Assembly: GCF_024448715.1 (NCBI RefSeq)
Contig: NZ_JAMOHZ010000003.1
Location: 434,001 to 498,000 of the forward strand
Direction of reading: 5' to 3'
DNA from: Stutzerimonas stutzeri
GTDB lineage: Bacteria > Pseudomonadota > Gammaproteobacteria > Pseudomonadales > Pseudomonadaceae
DNA: 64,000 bases
In this document: piece by piece, positions 48,377 to 56,740 of the stretch
Layout: every line of letters begins with the position of its first letter
Numbering within the stretch: the stretch's first letter is position 1
Notes under the pieces: model-generated
What the model saw: the letters and a program-made list of their open reading frames with translations, nothing else
Database searches by the model: none
What the model was told of the DNA's origin: nothing
Position numbers and translations under genes: made by a program

Positions 48377-48605
48377 GGCAGATTCTCCGCAAGCAAAGAC
48401 TCATTAAAGCTGGGCGCAATGCAGGCGCACTCATACAGCGAACATGCAATTCGGCAATACAGTCCGCGACACTTGCGCAAACAGGCGCCGCGCATCTCGC
48501 CGCATGACGCAGTGACGCGCGGGCCGTGCCTGCTTCAGCTGCAACGGCTAGAATCGGCGTCTAATCGGTCGACACCATCAACCCGTACCAAACACGAGAG
48601 TAACC

Positions 48606-49310
48606 ATGGGCGCACAGTGGAAAGCGAAACATAAGGAAGCGGCAGCCAACGCCAAGGGACGTACGTTCGGCAAACTGTCGAAGGAAATCATGATCGCGGC
48701 CCGCAGCGGTGCCGATCCGGACATGAATCCCCGCTTACGTCTGGTAGTGGAACAGGCGAAGAAGGCATCAATGCCACGCGAAACGCTGGAACGAGCGATC
48801 AAGAAAGGCGCCGGCCTGCTCGGCGAAAGCGTCAACTACGAGCGCACCACGTATGAAGGTTTCGCGCCGCACCAGGTGCCGGTGATCGTCGAGTGCCTGA
48901 CCGACAACGTCAACCGCACTGTGGCTGAGATCCGCGTACTGTTCCGCAAGGGTCAACTCGGCGCATCCGGCTCGGTCGCCTGGGATTTCGACCACTGCGG
49001 CATGATCGAAGCGGCGCCGAATGCCGCCGATGCCGACCCGGAACTCGCCGCGATCGAAGCCGGCGCACAGGATTTCGAAGCTGCTGAAGACGGCGCCACA
49101 CTATTCATCAGCGATGCCACGGACATGGACGTGGTCTGCCGCGCCCTCCCCGATCACGGTTTTACCGTGCAGGCAGCGCAACTCGGCTATCGGCCGAAGA
49201 ATCCGGTCACAACCCTGTCCGACGCGGAGCTCGAGGAAGTCGAAGCCTTCCTTAGCGCCATCGATGCCCATGACGACGTGCAGAACGTATACGTCGGATT
49301 GGCGGGCTGA
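48606..49310 (+). CDS. pmpR: YebC/PmpR family regulator
   Basis: The 234-residue protein has the family pattern [18 protein letters not shown] at the start, then [32 protein letters not shown] and [15 protein letters not shown]. YebC-family proteins bind DNA or act on ribosomes stalled at proline stretches; the P. aeruginosa member PmpR represses pqsR. The sequence recalls that Pseudomonas protein more than the one next to ruvC. yajD starts 35 bases downstream, so the two likely share a transcript. Confidence 0.88.
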   Translation: MGAQWKAKHKEAAANAKGRTFGKLSKEIMIAARSGADPDMNPRLRLVVEQAKKASMPRETLERAIKKGAGLLGESVNYERTTYEGFAPHQVPVIVECLTDNVNRTVAEIRVLFRKGQLGASGSVAWDFDHCGMIEAAPNAADADPELAAIEAGAQDFEAAEDGATLFISDATDMDVVCRALPDHGFTVQAAQLGYRPKNPVTTLSDAELEEVEAFLSAIDAHDDVQNVYVGLAG

Positions 49311-49345
49311 TTTAGTCCGGATCGAGTTCAGTAGAGGCAAACACG

Positions 49346-49690
49346 ATGAGCACAAACAAACCGAATACGCCTTACGCTCAGCGCGAACAGGGCTATCGCG
49401 AGAAAGCACTGAAGATGTACCCCTGGGTCTGTGGGCGTTGCGCGCGAGAGTTTTCGGGCAAGCGCCTGAGCGAATTGACCGTCCACCATAAAGACCACAA
49501 CCACGACAACAATCCGGAGGACGGCTCTAACTGGGAGCTGCTTTGCCTGTACTGCCACGACAACGAACACTCGCGCTATACGGACAATCAGTACCAGGCG
49601 GAAGCCAGGCCCGGCAGCGACCTGGGCCCAAAGGAGACGTTCAAGGCCTTCGCCAACCTGGGCGATTTGCTCAAGGGCAAACAGGACTGA
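49346..49690 (+). CDS. yajD: YajD family HNH nuclease
   Basis: The 114-residue protein is a compact HNH fold: a CGRCAREFSGKRLSELTVHHKDHNHDNN core with the first Cys pair and the catalytic His, the NWELLCLYCHDNEHS core with the second Cys pair and His. A flexible C-terminal tail follows. The family is widely conserved; its physiological substrate is unknown. It follows pmpR in the same direction. Confidence 0.92.
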   Translation: MSTNKPNTPYAQREQGYREKALKMYPWVCGRCAREFSGKRLSELTVHHKDHNHDNNPEDGSNWELLCLYCHDNEHSRYTDNQYQAEARPGSDLGPKETFKAFANLGDLLKGKQD

Positions 49691-49714
49691 CCAAAACCTG
49701 CCTTTCGGTGCCTG

Positions 49715-50146
49715 TCACTTCACCAGCAGTACCGGCACCGAAACTTCATGAATCACTCGGTTGGCCGCCGAGCCAAGTAGCATGCCGGTGAAACCACCCA
49801 GGCCGCGAGTGCCCATCACCACGGTGTCGCATCCGAGTCGCTTCACCGCGTCATTCACTTGCTCCGCCACGTTGCCCAAAACAGCATGGGTCTGGTGCGC
49901 AACCCCGGCCGCTTGCAGCGCTGTAGCGGCTTCTTCAAGCGTATGGTGCGATTTGGCTAGGAGGCCGTTATTGAGTTCCTCAACCGTACTGGGGGTGACG
50001 AACTCACCATAGATAACCGGTTCCTGTTGCGCGTTCAGCACATGCACGTTGAGCGCCTTAGATGCGTCAGCTGCGAAATCGATGATGTATTGCAATGCCC
50101 GCTTGGCATTGTCCGAACCGTCGTAAGCTAAAAGAACGGTGCGCAT
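49715..50146 (-). CDS. Universal stress protein (UspA family)
   Basis: The ATG at 50146 (GGAGG site upstream) gives 143 residues with an N-terminal LLAYDGSDNAKRAL strand-loop and the ATP-binding GTRGLGGFTGMLLGSAANRVI motif near the end, so it is the ATP-binding type. Such proteins help survive starvation and anaerobic stress in Pseudomonas. It stands alone and is convergent with yajD. Confidence 0.92.
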   Translation of the reverse strand: MRTVLLAYDGSDNAKRALQYIIDFAADASKALNVHVLNAQQEPVIYGEFVTPSTVEELNNGLLAKSHHTLEEAATALQAAGVAHQTHAVLGNVAEQVNDAVKRLGCDTVVMGTRGLGGFTGMLLGSAANRVIHEVSVPVLLVK

Positions 50147-50259
50147 GTAGACCTCCATGGAGAGTGTAAATCAGCATAGACCAATGCTTAATCACGTCCG
50201 GCAGCACGACCGCTTCTTAAATCTCCTTTTGCGAACCGCCCTATCTCATAGGCCAGCTG

Positions 50260-50709
50260 ATGAGTACAACTTGTAAAACCCCGTTTGGCGTCGGTGACGC
50301 TTCATTTCAGGCAGCCGGCGGCGAAATCGGCATCGAGTGTCTGGTCGCGGATTTCTACCGGATCATGGATGAAACCGAAACAGCCGCTTGCGTGCGCCTC
50401 CTGTACCCTGAGGACTTGAGCGCGTCACGTGAACGGTTGGCGGCGTTTCTCAGCGGCTGGCTGGGTGGGCCGCGTCGTTATGCGGAGACGTACGGCAGCA
50501 TCAGCATTCCGCAATTCCATACTCGCTGGACGGTAGGCGAAGCCGAACGGGACGCCTGGCTCGACTGCATGGCGCTCGCCATTTCCAGACAGGATTACAC
50601 AGCGGATTTCGCCGCCTATCTGCTGGCGCAGTTGCGAGTGCCGGCAGAGCGCATCCTCCAGGCCGGACGGCAGGCATGCCCGGCACGCCCCCAATCACTT
50701 CAGCCCTAG
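50260..50709 (+). CDS. Truncated hemoglobin, group II-like
   Basis: The 149-residue protein has the 2-on-2 globin pattern of group II: an N-terminal VADFYRIMDE helix B/C region, the conserved SGWLGGPRRYAE, the proximal His87 in PQFHTRWTVG, and GEAERDAWLDCM with the G8 Trp100. It binds heme and probably handles O2, NO or peroxide. It ends 100 bases before the HAM1-like gene on the same strand; a shared transcript is possible but not shown. Confidence 0.88.
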   Translation: MSTTCKTPFGVGDASFQAAGGEIGIECLVADFYRIMDETETAACVRLLYPEDLSASRERLAAFLSGWLGGPRRYAETYGSISIPQFHTRWTVGEAERDAWLDCMALAISRQDYTADFAAYLLAQLRVPAERILQAGRQACPARPQSLQP

Positions 50710-50812
50710 CGTTAGCTGAACCCCTGAGCGCATCGATGCGTCTATCCCTAGCGGGGTAAAAATGCGCGCCCTGCAGCATCGACGCTTCGAATCGCGCTGT
50801 CAGGTAATCAAG

Positions 50813-51361
50813 ATGAAGATCCGCTTTGCCTCGGTCAACGAGCAGAAAATCCGTGACATAGGGGAATTTCTAGAGCAGAGCGGCATAGAGATCATCAACT
50901 TTCCGGTGCGGATCGTTGAAACCCAGACGGAAGACTTGTATCAACTGGTCAGCGATAAATTGCTGGATGCCTTCAAGCTGATAGGTAAACCGGTCTTCGT
51001 CGAACATTCCGGGCTGTTCATCAATAGCCTGAACGGCTTTCCCGGCGGTCTGACCCAGACATTCTGGGATCGATTGCACGCCGTGCGCTTTTCCGAACTG
51101 ATTGGCGGTCTGGATGATCCTTCAGCGGTGGCGCGAACCCTAATCGGCTATTGCGACGGACGCAAACGGCATTTTTTCGAAGGTGAGGTTGCCGGGAAGA
51201 TTTCCCGCGAACCGGCGGGCGGTGAAGGCTTCGAGTGGGACAACGTGTTCATCCCCGACGGTTACTCTTGTACGTTCGCCGAGTTGGGTGGGGTCCATAA
51301 CGATCTGTCCATGCGAAAGCGGGCACTGGATGCCTTCGTGACCCACTTGCGCGAAACCTGA
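50813..51361 (+). CDS. HAM1/RdgB-fold nucleotide pyrophosphatase homologue, altered active site
   Basis: The ATG at 50813 gives 182 residues (an alternative ATG at 50762 adds 17). The Maf/HAM1 fold is clear: FASVNEQKIRDIGEFL at the start (N and K of the triphosphate pocket), VEHSGLFINSLNGFPGGL at 63-80, and MRKRALDAF at the end. In RdgB and ITPA the middle motif reads (D/E)DSG with a catalytic Asp; here it is EHSG with His65 in its place. Normal members destroy dITP and XTP. The gene is 10 bases upstream of a SIR2 gene, so the two form a tight operon. Confidence 0.8.
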   Translation: MKIRFASVNEQKIRDIGEFLEQSGIEIINFPVRIVETQTEDLYQLVSDKLLDAFKLIGKPVFVEHSGLFINSLNGFPGGLTQTFWDRLHAVRFSELIGGLDDPSAVARTLIGYCDGRKRHFFEGEVAGKISREPAGGEGFEWDNVFIPDGYSCTFAELGGVHNDLSMRKRALDAFVTHLRET

Positions 51362-51371
51362 GGGCAAATCG

Positions 51372-52163
51372 ATGCAGAAGCTTCTGGAAGCCTACCGGCA
51401 CGATCGTCTGATTCTTTTCGTTGGCTCCGGAGTGTCGGCCAATATCGGGCTGCCCCCCTGGCGAGACCTGATCAACGAGATCGCTCTACAACTCGACTAC
51501 GACCCCGACGTATTCGACACCTATGGCAATTTCCTCTCGCTAGCCGAGTACTACCGCATCAAAAAAGGCAATATCGGCCCTTTGCGCAGTTGGATGGACC
51601 GTGAGTGGCACCGGAATATCGAAATCCGCGACTCGGAAATTCACCGACTGATCGTTCAGGGCAGGTTTCCTGCAATCTATACGACCAATTATGACCGCTG
51701 GCTGGAGAACGCTCACGACGCTCATGGCGTCAGCTATATCAAGATCGCCAATGCGAGCGACCTGGTAAAAGCCCGTGACGGAGTCCGGCAGATCGTTAAG
51801 TTCCACGGGGATTTCGATGACGATGACTCGATCGTGTTGGATGAGACCAGTTATTACGAGCGCCTGCAGTTCGAGACGCCGCTGGATATCAAACTGCGCG
51901 CAGACACCTTGAGCAAAGCAGTGTTATTTATTGGTTATAGCCTTTCCGATACCAATATTCGGCTGTTGTTCTACAAGCTTTCGAAGATGTGGAATGAGCA
52001 TGAGACGCTCGGTGTTCGGCCGATTTCCTATGTCTTCTCGCACAAACCCAATCCCGTACAGGAAGAGATTCTCAGCCAATGGGGTATTCAGATGGTTACT
52101 TCGGAAGATGATGAACCAGGGCTGGCTTTGAAGAATTTTCTGAGGGAGCTGGTAGAGGCGTGA
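51372..52163 (+). CDS. Stand-alone SIR2-domain protein (NADase type)
   Basis: The 263-residue protein is almost only a SIR2_2-like Rossmann domain: the NAD loop FVGSGVSANIGLPPW (18-30), TTNYD (104-108) with the catalytic-type Asn106, KFHGD with His145, and FIGYSLSDTNIRLLF. The zinc-binding Cys motif of sirtuin deacylases is absent. This is the SIR2 type found in phage defence (for example Thoeris, DSR and SIR2-Argonaute), which empties cellular NAD. No partner domain is fused; the tightly linked HAM1-like gene is the likely partner. A hairpin terminator follows. Confidence 0.85.
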   Translation: MQKLLEAYRHDRLILFVGSGVSANIGLPPWRDLINEIALQLDYDPDVFDTYGNFLSLAEYYRIKKGNIGPLRSWMDREWHRNIEIRDSEIHRLIVQGRFPAIYTTNYDRWLENAHDAHGVSYIKIANASDLVKARDGVRQIVKFHGDFDDDDSIVLDETSYYERLQFETPLDIKLRADTLSKAVLFIGYSLSDTNIRLLFYKLSKMWNEHETLGVRPISYVFSHKPNPVQEEILSQWGIQMVTSEDDEPGLALKNFLRELVEA

Positions 52164-52216
52164 TTAACACTCCGGCAAAGTTTCAAGTCCAACCTGATCA
52201 AGCGAGGCGAAACAAG

Positions 52217-52243
52217 GTGTGCGATGCCGTTGGCATCGCACAC
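52217..52243. terminator. Bidirectional terminator-like hairpin between SIR2 and barrel gene
   Basis: GTGTGCGATGCC at 52217-52228 pairs perfectly with GGCATCGCACAC at 52232-52243 around GTT. It sits 54 bases after the SIR2 stop and 8 bases from the stop of the convergent barrel gene. No T-run is present on either side. Confidence 0.55.
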
Positions 52244-52250
52244 GTAGCGA

Positions 52251-52766
52251 TCAGTAGTTATAACCAATACCGACGCTATAGAAGAACGCTCCATCATCGT
52301 AACGATCTTGCGCATCGCTCCCGCTCTTGAACAGGAACTGATACTCGGCCATTGCAGTGATGAATGTCTTGTCTTGCACCCAGTACTTGATGCCCAACTC
52401 AGGGCCACCCATGAAGGTCTCGTCAACCTCCTCGCCATAGAGCCCGCCGACGCTCACACCAATGAATGGACGGGTTTTTCCGCTACCGAAGTGATAGTCA
52501 TAAAACGCTCGCGTGGAGCCGTCGAACTGGACGCTCTCACCTTCCGAGTCACGCGCATTGACTGTTTGTCGGATGCCCCACATGGAAGCTTCATCCAAAT
52601 ACGTACCCCAACTGCCCTGTACGGAGAACACTGTGTCGTCGAAGTCCCTGTCGCTACTGCCCGCGCCGCTCAGAGTAACTTCGCGATCACCTGCCATCGG
52701 AGCGGCACCTGCGAAGGTTGGAAACATAGCGGCTACCAGCAGGGAAGTTTTGAAAAGTCGGTTCAT
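52251..52766 (-). CDS. Outer-membrane beta-barrel protein, unknown function
   Basis: The 171-residue product has a signal peptide (about 1-22) and alternating strands with Gly/aromatic pattern, ending in GIGYNY with the aromatic last residue expected of outer-membrane barrels. Length suggests eight strands, the OmpW/OmpA-like size. The role is unknown. The upstream region is AT-rich. Confidence 0.7.
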   Translation of the reverse strand: MNRLFKTSLLVAAMFPTFAGAAPMAGDREVTLSGAGSSDRDFDDTVFSVQGSWGTYLDEASMWGIRQTVNARDSEGESVQFDGSTRAFYDYHFGSGKTRPFIGVSVGGLYGEEVDETFMGGPELGIKYWVQDKTFITAMAEYQFLFKSGSDAQDRYDDGAFFYSVGIGYNY

Positions 52767-53079
52767 GACACCACCTCTTGTTCTGCTATGGCGAAATACG
52801 CAAGTCGCTGACGCGATGCGTATGCTAATGACCCAAGCACACCAAGACTGTTCATTTTATTTTAGGTATATGAAGCAACTCGTTAATTTTACAAGACTTT
52901 TATTTTCATCAACCGCTTCGGTAGTTAACCTTTAATACTAAACCGAGCCACATTAAAAAGCGCAACAGCGATAGTCCTTCACCAACAAACAGAGCGGCTC
53001 TTTTATATTAAGCTAATTAACGAAACGGCCCCGACTCACTAGCAGATGGCGAATCGGGGCCGGAAGTAGCGCCTATTAA
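52767..53079. other. AT-rich gap upstream of the barrel gene
   Basis: This 313-base gap holds no gene. It is visibly AT-rich between 52850 and 53010 and should contain the promoter of the minus-strand barrel gene. At its right end is the hairpin 53027-53061 that follows the symporter gene. Confidence 0.55.
53027..53061 (-). terminator. Hairpin after the sodium:solute symporter gene
   Basis: GGCCCCGA at 53027-53034 pairs with TCGGGGCC at 53054-53061 around an 19-base loop. Read on the minus strand the stem is followed by GTTTCGTTAATT, a partly T-rich tail. It fits a terminator for the symporter transcript. Confidence 0.6.
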
Positions 53080-55020
53080 TCAGGCAGAGCCACCTTGCCT
53101 GCTTGAAATATCTTCACGCAGTGGCTCGCCTTCCGGGTCCGTGTCGAAGTCGCGACCCATGGCGATGCGCAGCCATACGGGTACCAACAGCAGACCGAGT
53201 GCCAGACACACCCAACTGATAACCGAACTGCCGTCAGGCGGCGGAAACATTAAGCGGCCCACGCCAACCAACAGCGAGAACAGCGAAACCGCGGTCACTG
53301 CGACCGCAAGCAACCGAGTGCCGAGCGCCTTGACTGACACAGCTGCAGCGACACCGTTGAGCATCGCTGCGTGCCGCCAGAACCCGAACGGACGCACCCG
53401 GCGATAGAAGCGCTTGAGCGTCGCATCATCTGTCGTTGGCGTGATGAAGGTCACCAGAATGGCCGCGGATGTTGTGGTCAGGGCCATGATGCCGAGGCGA
53501 ATCCATTCACGCTCTGGGTCGGTACCCAGGTAATAGAGCAGCAGCGGCGCGGTGATCAGCGACACCGCCATGGCGGTCAGTTCCGAATACAGATTGATTC
53601 GTTCCCACAGCCAGCGCAGCACCAGGACCGAACCCATTCCCGCACCGAATAGCAGCGAGATGAACCAGGCAGTCTGGATCGAGCCGAGGTTGGCCATGAT
53701 GATCATCGCGATCACCAGAATCAGCACATTCGATAAACGCGCAACGACCACGAGCTCTCGGTCCCTGGGCTTGCGCTTGAGCACATGGGGTGCGAACACG
53801 CCGCCATAGACATCGTTGCTCCAGTAGGACGCACCCCAATTGAGATGCGTATCGACAGTCGAGGCCAGTGCTGCAAGCAAGCCGACCAGCATCAATCCGC
53901 GTACACCCGGCGGTAGCAGATCTTCGATGCCTGTCACGAACAAGGCTTCTCGGGCCGCAGTGAACCCCTCGCCGGCCATCTCACTCGGCGTGAAGGGATA
54001 AAGCACCAACAGACCGACGGCGATCGCGAGCCAGAAAAGGCTACGCAGGAGAATCTGTAACCAGGTGAATACCAATCCGGCGATTCGGGCGTCGCGGTCG
54101 GTCGGGCAGGCCATGCTTCGCTGCGCAAGATAGCCGGTGCCATCGGAGTTCATCTGGAAAAACCACTGTAGCCCAATGATCACCAAAAACGGCATCAACA
54201 ACTCCCCGGCATCGGTTGGCGGCGCGAAGGAGAGCATCTTGCCGGCCTGTTCGGCACCGTAGAGTTCGACGATGCGGTCCGTCAGCCCGCCCAACCCTCC
54301 CACTGCATCGATGACGAACCAGGCGTAAAGCAGCGTTCCGATCATTGCCAGGCTGAACTGCACCACATCCGTTTGGACCACCGCGCGCAGCCCACCCGTG
54401 ATCGAGTACATGGCGGTAAACGCAAGAATTAGCAGAATCGAGATGAGGTTGTTGGCCGTCATCATGCTCGGCTCAAGGCCCGTAATGCTTTCGCCTAGCT
54501 GAAGCCCAGCGCTGGTAACGAAGCCGACTATAGGCTCGTAAACTCCGGTAGGCAGCCATAAATGCCACGGTAGAAATACTTCAGCGATGCGAACCGCCGC
54601 TACCAGTACCATGGCGAGCACCACGCAATTGATTACGGTGCCGTAATAAATGGCCTTGAGCAGACGCAACGGCGTCACACCCTTGCCGCTATAACGCACG
54701 CGGGTCAGCTCGGCGTCGGTCAACACCCCGGCACGGCGCCAACCAACTGCAAACACGAATGCCATCAGCAGAAACGCGATGCCGTAGATCCACAAACGCC
54801 AGAGGGCGAAGATACCTGCCGTCGCAACCAGACCGGTAACCAGCAACGGAGTATCTGCAGCGAACTGCGTCGCAGCCATCGAGAAGCCAGCCTTCCAACC
54901 CTTGATCGTCCTGCCTGCCAGAAAATATTCGTCAAGGCTCTGCGAAGCTTTACCGCGAGCACGCAGACCGGAACCCAGGCCATACAGGATGAAAGCCGTC
55001 ACTATCAGTAAATCCAACAT
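53080..55020 (-). CDS. Sodium:solute symporter (SSS family)
   Basis: The ATG at 55020 has an AAGGA site and starts directly on the first helix; longer readings add a polar tail without a ribosome-binding site. The 646-residue protein has about 14 helices and the SSS signature YSITGGLRAVVQTDVVQF in the middle. The N-terminal SQSLDEYFLAGRTIKGWKAGFSMAATQFAADTPLLV is typical of the family. The substrate is unknown. It is divergent from the GNAT gene at 55182. Confidence 0.88.
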   Translation of the reverse strand: MLDLLIVTAFILYGLGSGLRARGKASQSLDEYFLAGRTIKGWKAGFSMAATQFAADTPLLVTGLVATAGIFALWRLWIYGIAFLLMAFVFAVGWRRAGVLTDAELTRVRYSGKGVTPLRLLKAIYYGTVINCVVLAMVLVAAVRIAEVFLPWHLWLPTGVYEPIVGFVTSAGLQLGESITGLEPSMMTANNLISILLILAFTAMYSITGGLRAVVQTDVVQFSLAMIGTLLYAWFVIDAVGGLGGLTDRIVELYGAEQAGKMLSFAPPTDAGELLMPFLVIIGLQWFFQMNSDGTGYLAQRSMACPTDRDARIAGLVFTWLQILLRSLFWLAIAVGLLVLYPFTPSEMAGEGFTAAREALFVTGIEDLLPPGVRGLMLVGLLAALASTVDTHLNWGASYWSNDVYGGVFAPHVLKRKPRDRELVVVARLSNVLILVIAMIIMANLGSIQTAWFISLLFGAGMGSVLVLRWLWERINLYSELTAMAVSLITAPLLLYYLGTDPEREWIRLGIMALTTTSAAILVTFITPTTDDATLKRFYRRVRPFGFWRHAAMLNGVAAAVSVKALGTRLLAVAVTAVSLFSLLVGVGRLMFPPPDGSSVISWVCLALGLLLVPVWLRIAMGRDFDTDPEGEPLREDISSRQGGSA

Positions 55021-55181
55021 ATTGGTTTTGTCCTTGTTGGAGAGCTGTTCTGCTTGAGAACCTGCGAAATAACGAAAGATTGCAGCGTTCGGATGAACGG
55101 AGCGATCTGCGCCACAGGGGCGTGAAAGCCGCTGTGCCGCAGTCAGATGGGCTACCATCCACGGTCTCGCAGGATGTGCTT

Positions 55182-55622
55182 ATGTTTGAAATTCAACTGC
55201 GTCAGCTACCGGCCGAATGCCGGCCTTTACTGAACAAGTTTTACCGAGCCCATCGCAGCCACATGCGCGTACCAGCCGGGGCACGCTGTTGGATAGCAGG
55301 GAATACTGAGATCGTTGCGGGGCTGTGCTTGACCGGAATCGACGATGGGCACTGGCTGACTGGTTTGTTGGTCGCGCCCGGCCAGCGCAATCAGGGCTTG
55401 GCAAAGCAACTGATCGAGCAGGCGCTGAGCAACAGCGAAGGCCCTGTGTGGTTGTTCTGCGATCCGAAGCTAAAAGCTTTCTACCAGCAGCTCGGCTTCA
55501 GTGAGCCGGCCAGCGTACTGCCTGAAGCGCTCGCCGCGCGTCTACAGCGCTACAACCGAAACAAGGCGCTCATAGCGCTATGGCACGACGACAAGAGATA
55601 TGCATGCCCCCTACCGTTCTGA
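55182..55622 (+). CDS. GNAT family N-acetyltransferase
   Basis: The ATG at 55182 has an AGGA site and gives 146 residues. The fold signs are GLLVAPGQRNQGLAKQLIEQAL (the acetyl-CoA loop QRNQGLA) and WLFCDPKLKAFYQQLGF. The acceptor is unknown. Its last 19 bases overlap the Nudix gene, so the two are translated together. Confidence 0.82.
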   Translation: MFEIQLRQLPAECRPLLNKFYRAHRSHMRVPAGARCWIAGNTEIVAGLCLTGIDDGHWLTGLLVAPGQRNQGLAKQLIEQALSNSEGPVWLFCDPKLKAFYQQLGFSEPASVLPEALAARLQRYNRNKALIALWHDDKRYACPLPF

Positions 55623-56023
55623 AAATTGCCACAGCCTGCCTGTTCAACGATGACGGCCGACTACTGGTAGTACGCAAGCGTGGCACCCGCTTCTTCATGC
55701 TGCCTGGCGGCAAGATCGAACCAGAAGAAACGTCGCTACAGGCACTTCGGCGCGAACTTCACGAAGAGCTTGATTTACGGATGGAGGAATCCCAGCTGCA
55801 ATCGCTCGGGCACTTCCAAGCGCGCGCAGCTAACGAGCCGGACCACTGGGTCGAAGCGGATGTCTTCGTAGGACATCTTGCAAGCGACGTGAAGGTGCAA
55901 GCGGAAATTGAGGTACTAGATTGGCTGGAGCTGCACGCGCAACAGCTGGAACATGTCGCCCCGCTGCTTCGCGAACAGGTACTCCCCGTATTGCGTGAGC
56001 GGCTCATCGCGATAACACGCTGA
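55604..56023 (+). CDS. Nudix hydrolase
   Basis: The ATG at 55604 gives 139 residues and overlaps the GNAT gene by 19 bases; an in-frame ATG at 55580 is also possible. The complete Nudix box is present, with GGKIEPEETSLQALRRELHEELDL in outline (G-x5-E-x7-REL-x2-EE). Members hydrolyse nucleoside diphosphates linked to X; the substrate is not clear. The coupled GNAT gene suggests a common small-molecule pathway. Confidence 0.88.
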   Translation: MPPTVLKIATACLFNDDGRLLVVRKRGTRFFMLPGGKIEPEETSLQALRRELHEELDLRMEESQLQSLGHFQARAANEPDHWVEADVFVGHLASDVKVQAEIEVLDWLELHAQQLEHVAPLLREQVLPVLRERLIAITR

Positions 56024-56045
56024 GCACCGCTCAGGCTGTTCCAGC

Positions 56046-56192
56046 CTATGGCGAGATGGGATCGCTGGCAGGAAAGGTTTCTTCCAGGGCTTCGTCCAGA
56101 TGATCCTCGTCGGCCTCGTCTGGGCGGCGTTTTATCTGGTCTTCCTGATTCTGCCCAGGCTGGGTAGGCTCGTTGGTGTCTTTACCGTTCAT
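56046..56192 (-). CDS. Small acidic protein with DEALEETFPASDP motif
   Basis: The ATG at 56192 follows a strong GAGGAG site and gives 48 residues. The start is NGKDTNEPTQPGQNQ, the middle is charged, and the end reads DEALEETFPASDPIS, a motif I recall from small Pseudomonas proteins of unknown function. It lies 85 bases downstream of the rsmZ terminator on the same strand. No function is known. Confidence 0.7.
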   Translation of the reverse strand: MNGKDTNEPTQPGQNQEDQIKRRPDEADEDHLDEALEETFPASDPISP

Positions 56193-56280
56193 GATGAACT
56201 CCTCTGAGTGTGTCACGAACGTTAGGCCACTGTGCAAAGGAGTCGTTCGGCGAACCGTCCACCGCTACATTATTGCGGAC

Positions 56281-56419
56281 AAAAAAAGGGGCGGGGTTTA
56301 AGCCCCGCCCGCCTCCTTCCATGCTTCCCTTTATTTCCTGCTCATCGTCCTGATGAAACCGCATCCTGCGATTGGTCCCGACCAACATCCTTGCCGGTTG
56401 TGCTTGTCCCTGAGCACAG
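56281..56419 (-). ncRNA. rsmZ: RsmZ small regulatory RNA
   Basis: The transcript is about 139 nt. It carries nine GGA motifs, several in hairpin loops: TGTGCT/AGCACA around CAGGGACA, CGC-AGGAT-GCG, and TCATC-AGGAC-GATGA. This is the RsmZ design, which titrates the translational repressor RsmA/CsrA. It ends in a perfect intrinsic terminator (GGGCGGGG/CCCCGCCC with seven Ts). The -10 TAATAT is at 56425-56430 and the start is placed at about 56419; the GacA box lies about 180 bases upstream. Its place after rpoS matches other Pseudomonas genomes. The 5' end is inferred. Confidence 0.92.
56289..56310 (-). terminator. Intrinsic terminator of rsmZ
   Basis: GGGCGGGG at 56289-56296 and CCCCGCCC at 56303-56310 form the stem; on the minus strand the stem is followed by seven or more Ts (the A-run at 56281-56287). 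Confidence 0.9.
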
Positions 56420-56424
56420 GTGCG

Positions 56425-56452
56425 ATATTAAGGCTTCGGCCGACAACGGCAA
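56425..56452 (-). promoter_or_regulatory. rsmZ core promoter
   Basis: On the minus strand a -35-like TTGCCG is followed after 16 bases by a -10-like TAATAT at 56425-56430, placing the start near 56419. The -35 is weak, as expected for a promoter that depends on GacA. Confidence 0.6.
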
Positions 56453-56512
56453 CTCGGAAAAATGCATGATGGCAAACGAGTAATTATGCAATCTGATATT
56501 TATTTCAATAAA

Positions 56513-56525
56513 AATCAATAACTTA
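56513..56525 (+). promoter_or_regulatory. IHF-like site in the rsmZ promoter linker
   Basis: AATCAATAACTTA fits the IHF consensus WATCAA-N4-TTR exactly. It lies between the GacA box and the core promoter, where IHF bending has been reported for rsmZ in P. fluorescens. Functional relevance here is inferred. Confidence 0.55.
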
Positions 56526-56588
56526 CACATAAAAATATTTCGCCAAGCGTTCTACCTGAGCTGTTTTACAGGCTTTGCTTACATGCTT

Positions 56589-56606
56589 TGTAAGTGAATG
56601 CTTACA
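56589..56606. promoter_or_regulatory. GacA upstream activating sequence for rsmZ
   Basis: TGTAAGTGAATGCTTACA fits the GacA site TGTAAG-N6-CTTACA perfectly. It lies about 180 bases upstream of the predicted rsmZ start, the normal distance. A third half-site, CTTACA, is at 56578-56583. Confidence 0.92.
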
Positions 56607-56740
56607 TGCCAAAAAGCTTTCTAGGAAAGAGCGAGAATTAACCTTATGGGTGGATCAACCCTGGCATCTGGCGCCCCACATAATCAGCCCAAAACTGCCC
56701 GAGCAAGGGAAAAGGATTAGCAATTAAAGGAGGTGGTGCG

